Under the pieces are notes generated by a model that saw only the letters and a program-made list of their open reading frames with translations, was not told the DNA's origin and did no database searches. A program made the position numbers and the translations under genes. Source: Planctomycetota bacterium (lineage in GTDB: Bacteria; Planctomycetota; Planctomycetia; Pirellulales; Pirellulaceae). Taken from it: a stretch of DNA of 5,451 bases. The DNA lies in the NCBI GenBank assembly GCA_024274855.1, contig JAJSAJ010000402.1:1-5451 (forward strand), in the 5' to 3' direction. How positions within the stretch are numbered: position 1 is the first letter of the stretch; every line of letters begins with the position of its first letter. Below, in pieces: positions 1 through 5,446 of this stretch.

Positions 1-39
1 ACGTTGGATGTTCTCAGCCACGGGAGCCTCGTTACCACC

Positions 40-67
40 TTTACACTTTCCCTAGTTCCTGTATTTT
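40..67 (+). promoter_or_regulatory. Possible sigma-70-type promoter for the ligase/AOS fusion gene
   Basis: TTTACA (40-45, five of six matches to TTGACA) is followed after 16 bases by TATTTT (62-67, four of six matches to TATAAT). The putative -10 box lies in the loop of a small inverted repeat, CCTGT (58-62) / ACAGG (69-73). Transcription would begin near base 74 and leave a leader of about 85 bases before the GTG start. The match is modest and rests on consensus resemblance only. Confidence 0.3.
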
Positions 68-143
68 AACAGGGGCAGGATGGAGAATTGCCAGGTTGCA
101 GTTGCCACGAGGTGACACGCGAGACAGTTGACGTTTCTTGTTT

Positions 144-147
144 GGAG
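144..147 (+). promoter_or_regulatory. Shine-Dalgarno-like GGAG that favours the GTG start at 159
   Basis: GGAG lies 11 bases before the GTG at 159-161. The alternative in-frame TTG at 138 has no purine-rich SD sequence in front of it, and an in-frame TGA at 129-131 closes the frame upstream. The spacing is slightly long, so the start choice is likely but not certain. Confidence 0.45.
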
Positions 148-158
148 CGAGCACTACG

Positions 159-3100
159 GTGAATCTTGACCGCTTTTTGTCCCCGTTTTCTCCCCCTACG
201 AGCCATCTTGTGGATGTGCTCCGATACTGGGCGGACCAGCAGCCGGACCAGGTGGCATTCTATCTGTTTGATGGTGAGCAGGCCGAGAGTCGCCTGACGT
301 TTTCCGAGCTGGAGCGTGCCAGTCGCGCGATCGCTGTCGATCTGATCGACCGTGGCTGTGCCGGCGAGCGTGCGATTCTGATGTTCCCGCCGGGTCTTGA
401 GTTTGTGAAGGCCTTTTTCGGTTGTTTGTTTGCTGGTGTTGTTGCCGTACCGGCATTCACTCCGCGTCGCAACCGCAATGTGAAGCGATTGCAGGCGATT
501 TCCGATGATGCGGAGGCGAAGCTGGCTTTGACCGTCTCGGATGTGCGCAAGCGGGCGCTGAAGATGCTGGACGAGACGCCTCGCCTGAAAGAACTTGATT
601 GGGTTGCGGTCGATCAGGTCGACCTGGAGCAGGCCGATCACTGGGCGGGCGATCCGATCGACCCGAATCAGCTGGCCGTGCTGCAGTATACATCCGGATC
701 GACGGGAACACCCAAAGGGGTGATGTTATCGCACGGGAACCTGATTCACAATTCGATGCTGATTCTCGGTGCCTTCGAATCGACTCGCGATGGGATTGGA
801 CTGACCTGGTTGCCGACTTACCACGACATGGGACTGGTTGGTGGCGTTCTGAAGCCGGTTTTCTTCGGGCGCCCGAATGTACTGATGTCTCCCATGTCGT
901 TTCTTCAGAAGCCGGTCCGGTGGTTGCATGGTGTATCTCGGTATGGGGTCACGATCAGTGGTGGCCCGAATTTCGCTTACGATCTGTGCACGCAAAAAGT
1001 AACGGACGAGCAGATGGAGGGGCTGGATCTGAGCAGTTGGCAGGTCGCCTTTAACGGTGCCGAGCCGATTCGTCCGGCGACGTTGGACGCATTTTGCGAG
1101 CGGTTCGAGTCGGTTGGCTTTCGTCGGTCGACTTTCCAGCCCTGCTATGGTATGGCCGAGACCACCTTGATGGTTACCTGTGCTTTCCAGAAAGAGGAGC
1201 CCGTGTTACGGGCATTCGATGGCAAGGCGTTGGACGAACACCGGGTTGTATCGGTTCCCGAGGGGGATGTAAGCGAGCGTCGGCTGGTCGGATGTGGGCA
1301 TGTGCTCCCGGACGAGGAAGTTGTCATTGTTGATCCGGAGACGTGTGTTGAGCTTCCGGGGCAGCAGGTAGGTGAGGTTTGGGTGCGCAGTCCGAGCGTC
1401 GCACAAGGATACTGGCACAGCCCTGAGGCGACGGAGGAGTTCTTCGGAGCAAGACTGGCCGGAACCGATCCCGCGGCGGATAGAACCTTCCTCCGCACCG
1501 GAGACCTGGGGTTCGTTGACGACGGTGAACTCTTTGTGACCGGGCGGCTGAAGGACCTGATTATCGTTCGAGGTGTCAACCGATACCCTCAGGATATCGA
1601 GCGGACCGTGGAGCAGGCCGATAAGCGGTTGCAAACAGGGGCCGTTGGCGCTTTTGCCGTCGAGGTTGACGGTAGCGAACGTCTGGTGATCGTCAGTGAA
1701 GTGGAGCGGCGACGACGCAAGGACTGGTCGGACACGATTGAGAGTATACGGCGACGCGTGATCGCTGAGCACGAATTGCCACCCGATGCGGTGGTCCTGG
1801 TCCGTTTTGGCTCGATTCCGAAAACATCAAGTGGGAAAATTCAACGGCGCGCTTGCTGTGACGCGTTCGTGGATGGTTCCCTGACAACGGTTGCGTCCTG
1901 GTTCGGCTGGGAAAAAAATCTTGAGGAAGCCAATAAGGAGGCTTCCCACGTAAACCCTACGCAGACGCCAACCGGCAATCCGGAAGGCGGTGAACGGGGG
2001 GCGCAACCGGGGCACGCCAATGGCACTGGGAACAACGGCAATGGGAAACAGTGTCCGGATGCCAAACCAAGAGTCGATACGGACGTCTATTATCGGTTTG
2101 GCGCGATGCCCGAGTATCAGAGCCTGCAGCAGACGCGGAGGGCGCTTGCGGCAAGCGGGTTACCAAACCCGTTTTTCAGTTTGCACGAGGGCATTGCGGC
2201 GGCCGAGACCACGATCGATGGCGCGTCGCTGATCAATTTCTCCAGTTGCAACTATTTGGGTATGTCAGGTGACCCCGTTGTCACCGAAGCGGCTAAGGAC
2301 GCAATCGATCGATTTGGAACGAGTGTTTCAGCCAGCCGCCTGGCTTCCGGGGAAAAAACAATTCACCGCCAGTTGGAACGGGAATTGGCCGGATTTGTCG
2401 GGACCGAGGATGCGGTATGCATGGTCGGCGCTCATGCGACCAACGAGACGGTCATCGGACACCTGTTTGGTCCGGGCGACCTGATCCTGTACGATTCGAT
2501 GGCGAACAACAGCATTATTCAGGGAGCGGTCCTGTCGGGGGCCAGGCGGCGTGCCTTTGGCCACAATGACTGGCAAATGCTGGATCTGGTCCTGAAGCAG
2601 ATTCGGCACCAATACCGGCGCGTTCTGGTTGTCATCGAGGGTGTTTACCGTATGGACGGGGATTACCCCGAACTGCCCGGTTTCATCGAGGTCACGAACC
2701 GGCATAAAGCGTTACTGATGGTCGACGAAACCGACTCGATCGGAACAATGGGGCCACACGGCCGGGGGATTGGCGAGCATTTTGACGTCGATTCGCGCGA
2801 CGTGGACATCTGGATGGGGACACTCAGTAATTCCCTGGGCAGTTGTGGTGGGTATATCGCCGGCTGCAAAGAACTGGTGGAATATCTCCGGTATACGGCT
2901 CCGGGTTTTGTCCACAGCGTCGGCATGCCACCAGCCAACGCCGCTGCGGCACTCGCCGCACTGCAAGTCTTGGAAGAGGAGCCAGAGCGGGTGGTCCGTT
3001 TACAGGCACGCTCGCGCCTGTTTCTGGAGCTGGCCAGCCAGCGAGCATTGAATACGGGGTTCAGCCGCGATACGCCCGTGATCCCCCTTGTCGTCGGCAA

Positions 3101-3374
3101 CTCGCTGCAGACGCTGCAGCTTTCGACTCAGTTGCGCACATCTGGGGTCCATGTGCAGCCGATTCTTTATCCGGCTGTTCCGGAAACGGCAGCCCGCTTG
3201 CGGTTCTTTATCTCAGCGTGTCACACCGAGGCCCATATTCGACAGGCTGTCGACGCAGTTGCCAAGCAGATTGGACAGATCGCGCCGCATGGCCCGCACC
3301 GCTCGCCTTCAACCCCGAACGCCGGCCCCATTGCACCGACATCCAATACGTCGAGCTCGCATTTGCCCACCTGA
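159..3374 (+). CDS. Fatty acyl-AMP ligase fused to a catalytically degenerate alpha-oxoamine synthase (PLP fold-type I) domain
   Basis: Numbering is from the GTG at 159 (1,071 residues); a TTG at 138 would add seven. Residues ~10-580 form an ANL-superfamily adenylating domain of the FAAL type, which activates a fatty acid as acyl-AMP with ATP, usually for transfer to an acyl carrier protein. Visible motifs are the P-loop TSGSTGTPKG (178-187), WLPTYHDMG (217 on), GGPNFAYDLC, YGMAETT (330-336), RTGDLGF (Asp449), GRLKDLI (462 on) and PKTSSGK (Lys560). A Gly/Asn/Pro-rich linker (~585-638) follows, with no GxDSL-like carrier-protein motif. Residues ~640-1045 are an alpha-oxoamine synthase domain: FSSCNYLG (694-701), GTSVSASR (720-727), AFGHND, GTLSNSLGSCGGY and ARLRFF. 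The PLP lysine is Asn891, the stacking His is Asn783, VDEAHS reads VDETDS (855-860) and SMDGD reads RMDGD (Arg831). A Pro/Ser-rich tail ends the protein. FAAL-AOS fusions would suit amino-ketone or sphingoid-like lipid synthesis. Here the second half may be structural, or work with a partner, as LCB1 does. The ligase call is firm; the overall product is unknown. Confidence 0.88.
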   Translation: MNLDRFLSPFSPPTSHLVDVLRYWADQQPDQVAFYLFDGEQAESRLTFSELERASRAIAVDLIDRGCAGERAILMFPPGLEFVKAFFGCLFAGVVAVPAFTPRRNRNVKRLQAISDDAEAKLALTVSDVRKRALKMLDETPRLKELDWVAVDQVDLEQADHWAGDPIDPNQLAVLQYTSGSTGTPKGVMLSHGNLIHNSMLILGAFESTRDGIGLTWLPTYHDMGLVGGVLKPVFFGRPNVLMSPMSFLQKPVRWLHGVSRYGVTISGGPNFAYDLCTQKVTDEQMEGLDLSSWQVAFNGAEPIRPATLDAFCERFESVGFRRSTFQPCYGMAETTLMVTCAFQKEEPVLRAFDGKALDEHRVVSVPEGDVSERRLVGCGHVLPDEEVVIVDPETCVELPGQQVGEVWVRSPSVAQGYWHSPEATEEFFGARLAGTDPAADRTFLRTGDLGFVDDGELFVTGRLKDLIIVRGVNRYPQDIERTVEQADKRLQTGAVGAFAVEVDGSERLVIVSEVERRRRKDWSDTIESIRRRVIAEHELPPDAVVLVRFGSIPKTSSGKIQRRACCDAFVDGSLTTVASWFGWEKNLEEANKEASHVNPTQTPTGNPEGGERGAQPGHANGTGNNGNGKQCPDAKPRVDTDVYYRFGAMPEYQSLQQTRRALAASGLPNPFFSLHEGIAAAETTIDGASLINFSSCNYLGMSGDPVVTEAAKDAIDRFGTSVSASRLASGEKTIHRQLERELAGFVGTEDAVCMVGAHATNETVIGHLFGPGDLILYDSMANNSIIQGAVLSGARRRAFGHNDWQMLDLVLKQIRHQYRRVLVVIEGVYRMDGDYPELPGFIEVTNRHKALLMVDETDSIGTMGPHGRGIGEHFDVDSRDVDIWMGTLSNSLGSCGGYIAGCKELVEYLRYTAPGFVHSVGMPPANAAAALAALQVLEEEPERVVRLQARSRLFLELASQRALNTGFSRDTPVIPLVVGNSLQTLQLSTQLRTSGVHVQPILYPAVPETAARLRFFISACHTEAHIRQAVDAVAKQIGQIAPHGPHRSPSTPNAGPIAPTSNTSSSHLPT

Positions 3375-3416
3375 AACCCGATTCATAACCCGTTTGGATT
3401 CGGCCGCCGTATGCTA

Positions 3417-3444
3417 TTGCAATGTTCTCGGCCCGTCCTACAAT
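3417..3444 (+). promoter_or_regulatory. Sigma-70-type promoter candidate for the small downstream gene
   Basis: TTGCAA (3417-3422, four of six) and TACAAT (3439-3444, five of six) are separated by 16 bases, in the gap after the stop of the fusion gene. Initiation would fall near 3451, about 32 bases before the GTG at 3483. I see no terminator between 3375 and 3416, so read-through from the fusion gene is also possible. Confidence 0.45.
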
Positions 3445-3482
3445 AACGGTGATCAACGCGCGCTGCCTGCTGGTGCGGCGGC

Positions 3483-3701
3483 GTGTGTCCTTTTCCTTGT
3501 AGCCTGGGGAGTGATCTGCTGCTTACGGAAGCAGAAGTCCAACGTAGTTTTCGACGACTTTTGAAAAACTCGGGTAACGATTTCGAGGCGCTGGAAAAAG
3601 CCGAAGAGTTGCTTGATGAACTCCGGCCGGAAAGCCCTCTGCGTTATCACCTGATTCTGGAATTAGAAGAACTCCGCAAACTCGCCGCGTCGAAACGCTA
3701 G
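3483..3701 (+). CDS. Small acidic helical protein of unknown function
   Basis: I do not recognise a named family. From the GTG at 3483 the product is 72 residues. The first dozen residues (with two Cys) look unlike the rest, which is a charged, helix-favouring stretch rich in Glu, Leu, Arg and Lys, with the segments TEAEVQRSFRRLL, EALEKAEELLDELRPESPL and LELEELRKLAASKR. There is no signal peptide or membrane segment, so it is probably cytoplasmic. The composition looks like a real protein rather than a chance frame. The start is uncertain: GTG 3483 has no SD, whereas GGGGAG (3506-3511) lies seven bases before an in-frame CTG at 3519, which would give about 60 residues beginning at the conserved-looking part. 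It has its own promoter candidate upstream, and its 3' end lies within a terminator hairpin. It could be a short protein-interaction helix pair; the function cannot be inferred. Confidence 0.6.
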   Translation: MCPFPCSLGSDLLLTEAEVQRSFRRLLKNSGNDFEALEKAEELLDELRPESPLRYHLILELEELRKLAASKR

Positions 3702-3728
3702 GCGTGTGATTTGCGGAGTTCTTCTTTT
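3665..3728 (+). terminator. Long-stem hairpin and T-rich tail ending the small gene (possibly bidirectional)
   Basis: A perfect 16-bp inverted repeat joins 3665-3680 to 3710-3725 (arm core GAACTCCGCAAA). Within the 29-base loop a second stem can form: CGCC (3683-3686) with GGCG (3701-3704), then GCGT (3687-3690) with ACGC (3695-3698), closed by a CGAA tetraloop. The right arm runs into TTCTTTT, as in a Rho-independent terminator. The stop codon TAG (3699-3701) sits at the TA bulge, so the last 12 codons form half the structure. The left arm is only weakly T-rich when read on the minus strand, so termination of the convergent barrel gene is possible but less certain. Confidence 0.7.
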
Positions 3729-3781
3729 CTCGGCGGAACGTCTGTCGTTGTCAGTCGGTCATGATGTCCATGCCCGATTTG

Positions 3782-3827
3782 CCCGGCTATCGGTTGGCCC
3801 GGCTATCGGTTGGCCCGGCTATCGGTT
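3782..3827. repeat. Tandem 16-bp repeat, about 2.9 copies, overlapping the stop of the barrel gene
   Basis: The unit CCCGGCTATCGGTTGG occurs at 3782-3797 and 3798-3813, with a 14-base partial copy at 3814-3827; the copies are identical. On the minus strand the 3814 copy carries the final Asn-Arg codons and the TAG stop (3821-3819) of the barrel gene. The other two copies lie in its 3' untranslated region. As 16 is not a multiple of three and the stop comes first, copy-number change would not alter the protein. Perfect identity suggests recent slippage. Confidence 0.9.
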
Positions 3828-4934
3828 CAGTGTGACACCGAATGTCGCACCGTACATCGTTACCGATTGATCGTTGTTCGATGGATCGTTCCCGCGTCCA
3901 ACGCCGCGTGCCAGGTCCATGAACTCGAAGCCACCGATTAGCGAGATGTCACGCGTCAGCCGATATGCGGCTTCCGCTCGTACCTCGAGGCCGAGTACAA
4001 ACTGGCTGGAGTGAGCGAATACGCCCGTCTGCTCGAACAGCGTCATGGTCGGATCGTCACCGATGTCGCCAAGTGTACGCTCGGTACTGATCACGCGATT
4101 CCAGCTCTGGAAGTTCGCGAAGGTGAATCCCTTGAAATCACCCGAGAAGTTCCAACGCCGATAGTCTTTGTCCCACCGGATTCCCAACTGGCCACCCACC
4201 ATCTCGTTGGTGAAGCCCGCCTGGACCGAACGCAGCTCTTCAGCCGTCGCGTCCGCTTGAAGTATGGGAAGGCCCAACGGAGGAATGGGGTTGCCGTTCT
4301 CGTCATAACGGGTGTACGTGTCCCGCTGGAAGAAATCGACAAACTTGATGTATCGGAAGCCTCCGAAGACCGTCAGCCGTGCTCCGTGATGCAGCGGCTT
4401 CATCAGCCAGGTGCGATTTAACTCGAAACCCGACAGATCCGCCACGTTGATGCTGTTGTATACCAGCAGGTCCCGATCACCCGTGAGCCGCAGATTGTTA
4501 TCGCGACGTGGGAAAATCGGGTCGTTGTCCGGAGTCCCGTCGACCGTTCGGCTCGTACGCTCGATCAGCTGAACGTCCGTTTGCTGCGGCCCGCTGATCT
4601 GCCAGCCGGTGAACAACCAACCCTTAAGATTGTCGTCAACAAACCCGATATCAAATCGGTACCCCGACGTGAAGTCGTTGTATTTGTTGGTCAACTGGTA
4701 GGCATCGTCCGGACGTTCAACAGCCATGTACAGGCTGCTGTACGTCGCGAACCATCCCGTCTTCCCCTTGGGACCGCCGCCAAACGTGTCAACGTCTGCC
4801 GGTGCAAAGAATTGGAAGTCTGATTCGATTTCGGGGAATTCGAATGGTTTGAAGAGTTGAGCTTGCACGCTTGTTGCCAGCACCAACGCCGTTGCCAACG
4901 CCGCCAGTCCGGACGTGAATCTAATGATCGACAT
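3819..4934 (-). CDS. BBP7 (DUF1551)-like outer-membrane beta-barrel protein with signal peptide
   Basis: The product is 371 residues from the ATG at 4934-4932. The frame stays open to 5063, but this ATG begins a textbook signal peptide and has an SD-like AAGGTGG nine bases upstream. Residues 1-25 are a Sec signal: Arg5, a hydrophobic core rich in Ala and Leu, and a Val-Gln-Ala site before Gln26. The mature part alternates aromatic and polar residues as in beta-strands, for example GWFATYSSLYM (60-70) and the region 91-112. The segments FELNRTW (170-176), GGFRYIKFVDFF (191-202), GGQLGIRW (247-254) and KGFTFANF (268-275) resemble what I recall of the planctomycete BBP7/DUF1551 family. It presumably inserts in the outer membrane; no substrate or function is known to me. 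It ends in Asn-Arg rather than the C-terminal Phe typical of proteobacterial barrels. It is convergent with the small gene, and its last codons lie in a tandem repeat. Other barrel families are possible; the secreted barrel nature is firmer than the family name. Confidence 0.8.
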   Translation of the reverse strand: MSIIRFTSGLAALATALVLATSVQAQLFKPFEFPEIESDFQFFAPADVDTFGGGPKGKTGWFATYSSLYMAVERPDDAYQLTNKYNDFTSGYRFDIGFVDDNLKGWLFTGWQISGPQQTDVQLIERTSRTVDGTPDNDPIFPRRDNNLRLTGDRDLLVYNSINVADLSGFELNRTWLMKPLHHGARLTVFGGFRYIKFVDFFQRDTYTRYDENGNPIPPLGLPILQADATAEELRSVQAGFTNEMVGGQLGIRWDKDYRRWNFSGDFKGFTFANFQSWNRVISTERTLGDIGDDPTMTLFEQTGVFAHSSQFVLGLEVRAEAAYRLTRDISLIGGFEFMDLARGVGRGNDPSNNDQSVTMYGATFGVTLNR

Positions 4935-4943
4935 GGTTCCGTT

Positions 4944-4950
4944 CCACCTT
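4944..4950 (-). promoter_or_regulatory. Ribosome binding site fixing the start of the barrel gene
   Basis: Read on the minus strand this is AAGGTGG, nine bases before the ATG at 4934. It supports that start over the longer in-frame ATG at 5063, whose extra 43 residues would put a charged stretch in front of the signal peptide. Confidence 0.55.
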
Positions 4951-5180
4951 CGGCTATCGCGTTTGGTTTGCCACACCGGATCTACGCAAACGGCGTGGAG
5001 CTGCTTCTTGTTGTGACGGTAGTATCGGATTTGCGCGTCGCGGAAGTTGAGTAAGAACGGCAAGCCCTGCCGAAATTCCGAAGGATTTGCGTTTGATGCC
5101 CCAAAGTTGCCTTTGCCTGGGTCGTCTGGGAGTGCTAGGCAAGCTGTGTGTGGTGAAATTTATCTGCAGAGGCCCTGAAC
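4951..5180. other. Upstream region of the barrel gene, no gene found
   Basis: This gap must hold the promoter of the minus-strand barrel gene, because a strong minus-strand terminator lies further upstream at 5380-5422. I find no convincing -35/-10 pair. A small hairpin, CGGCA (5058-5062) / TGCCG (5068-5072), and a 9-bp direct repeat GGATTTGCG (5027-5035 and 5083-5091) are present without clear meaning. The reading frames here are short and have unconvincing composition. Confidence 0.5.
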
Positions 5181-5199
5181 AAAGAGTCGAACACGACGC
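5181..5199 (+). repeat. Direct repeat copy 1 (19 bp)
   Basis: AAAGAGTCGAACACGACGC matches the copy at 5323-5341 at 17 of 19 positions. The two copies start 142 bases apart and lie on either side of the palindromic element at 5201-5278. They may be a flanking duplication or part of a larger repeat family. Confidence 0.6.
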
Positions 5200-5200
5200 T

Positions 5201-5278
5201 GGGGTCTGACGCAATTTTCGGCGGAGAAAGCGTTTCTTTACGCGAACACATTGTGTCGCCGAAAATGGGTCTGACCCC
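5201..5278. repeat. REP/MITE-like imperfect palindromic element
   Basis: The left end, 5201-5223 (GGGGTCTGACGCA then ATTTTCGGCG), is matched in reverse complement by the right end, 5257-5278 (CGCCGAAAAT then GGGTCTGACCCC). The inner 10 bp pair perfectly; the outer GGGGTC-GAC part pairs with two mismatches and one extra base. Inside are two smaller palindromes, AGAAA-GCG-TTTCT (5225-5237) and ACACATTGTGT (5246-5256), so either strand could fold into a branched structure. There is no transposase frame inside. From memory, GGGTC(A/T)GACCC-ended palindromes are common scattered repeats in bacteria and are sometimes tied to REP-associated (IS200-like) transposases. That link is inferred. Confidence 0.65.
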
Positions 5279-5322
5279 TTGGAAGCGAATCGGCGGCTTG
5301 CATTCCGTGAACGGTTACGGAA

Positions 5323-5341
5323 AAAGAGTCACACACGACGC
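5323..5341 (+). repeat. Direct repeat copy 2 (19 bp)
   Basis: AAAGAGTCACACACGACGC is the second copy of the repeat at 5181-5199 and differs from it at two adjacent positions. Just upstream is a short interrupted palindrome, CCGT (5305-5308) / ACGG (5317-5320). Confidence 0.6.
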
Positions 5342-5379
5342 CCCGAGTCCATTCCGGGTGGGGTGCCACAGGCGCCAAG

Positions 5380-5422
5380 AAAAAAAATGGCCTCCGCAGG
5401 CGGGGCAGAGTCCTGGGAGGCC
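5380..5422 (-). terminator. Intrinsic terminator of a minus-strand gene lying beyond the right edge
   Basis: GGCCTCC (5389-5395) pairs with GGAGGCC (5416-5422), and the stem continues as CAGG (5397-5400) with CCTG (5412-5415). This gives 11 base pairs with one bulged G (5396) and an 11-base loop. Read on the minus strand, the stem is followed by one A and eight T's (complement of the A-run 5380-5387), which is the classic Rho-independent pattern. No plus-strand gene ends nearby and the plus-strand side lacks a T-run, so the direction is clear. It insulates the barrel gene from transcription arriving from the right. Confidence 0.85.
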
Positions 5423-5426
5423 TCGA

Positions 5427-5446
5427 CTCAAGATCGAAACCTTGAG
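5427..5446. repeat. Short inverted repeat next to the right-edge terminator
   Basis: CTCAAG (5427-5432) and CTTGAG (5441-5446) form a 6-bp stem with an 8-base loop, directly upstream of the terminator in the minus-strand sense. It may belong to the 3' untranslated region or the end of the gene outside the window. Its role is unknown. Confidence 0.4.

Noticed and set aside
138..140. TTG as the start of the fusion gene
   Set aside because: It is in frame and possible, but it has no SD and a rarer start codon. The GTG 21 bases downstream is better supported.
66..641. Long minus-strand reading frame of 191 residues opposite the start of the ligase domain
   Set aside because: It lies wholly or largely antisense to well-conserved adenylation-domain codons and has a shadow-like composition rich in Arg, Gln, Ser and Thr. 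No recognisable motif was seen.
1206..1772. Minus-strand reading frame of 188 residues within the ligase domain
   Set aside because: It is antisense to the conserved RTGD and GRLKD motifs, with no domain-like features. It is explained by codon bias of the real gene.
2843..3388. Plus-strand 181-residue frame overlapping the end of the AOS domain
   Set aside because: It is out of frame with the conserved AOS sequence, has low-complexity composition and no credible start signal.
3088..3564. Plus-strand 158-residue frame bridging the fusion gene and the small gene
   Set aside because: Its first half is a shifted reading of the AOS C-terminus and its second half a shifted reading of the small gene. 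The amino-acid content is implausible.
3782..3827. CRISPR-like repeat array
   Set aside because: The copies are directly abutting with no spacers, and the unit is too short. It is a tandem repeat.
4935..5063. N-terminal extension of the barrel gene to the ATG at 5063
   Set aside because: It would bury the signal peptide behind 43 charged residues. The ATG at 4934 has its own SD and begins a standard Sec signal.
5050..5072. Hairpin CGGCA-AGCCC-TGCCG as a minus-strand terminator or attenuator
   Set aside because: The stem is only five base pairs and the following minus-strand sequence (TTCTTACT) is a poor T-run. It is too weak to call.
5027..5091. Nine-base direct repeat GGATTTGCG (5027-5035 and 5083-5091) as an operator pair
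   Set aside because: It is short, not palindromic and not placed relative to any convincing promoter. It could easily occur by chance.
4954..5214. Minus-strand 86-residue frame upstream of the barrel gene
   Set aside because: It has a Pro/Arg/Ser-rich chance composition, overlaps the palindromic element and has no clear ribosome binding site.
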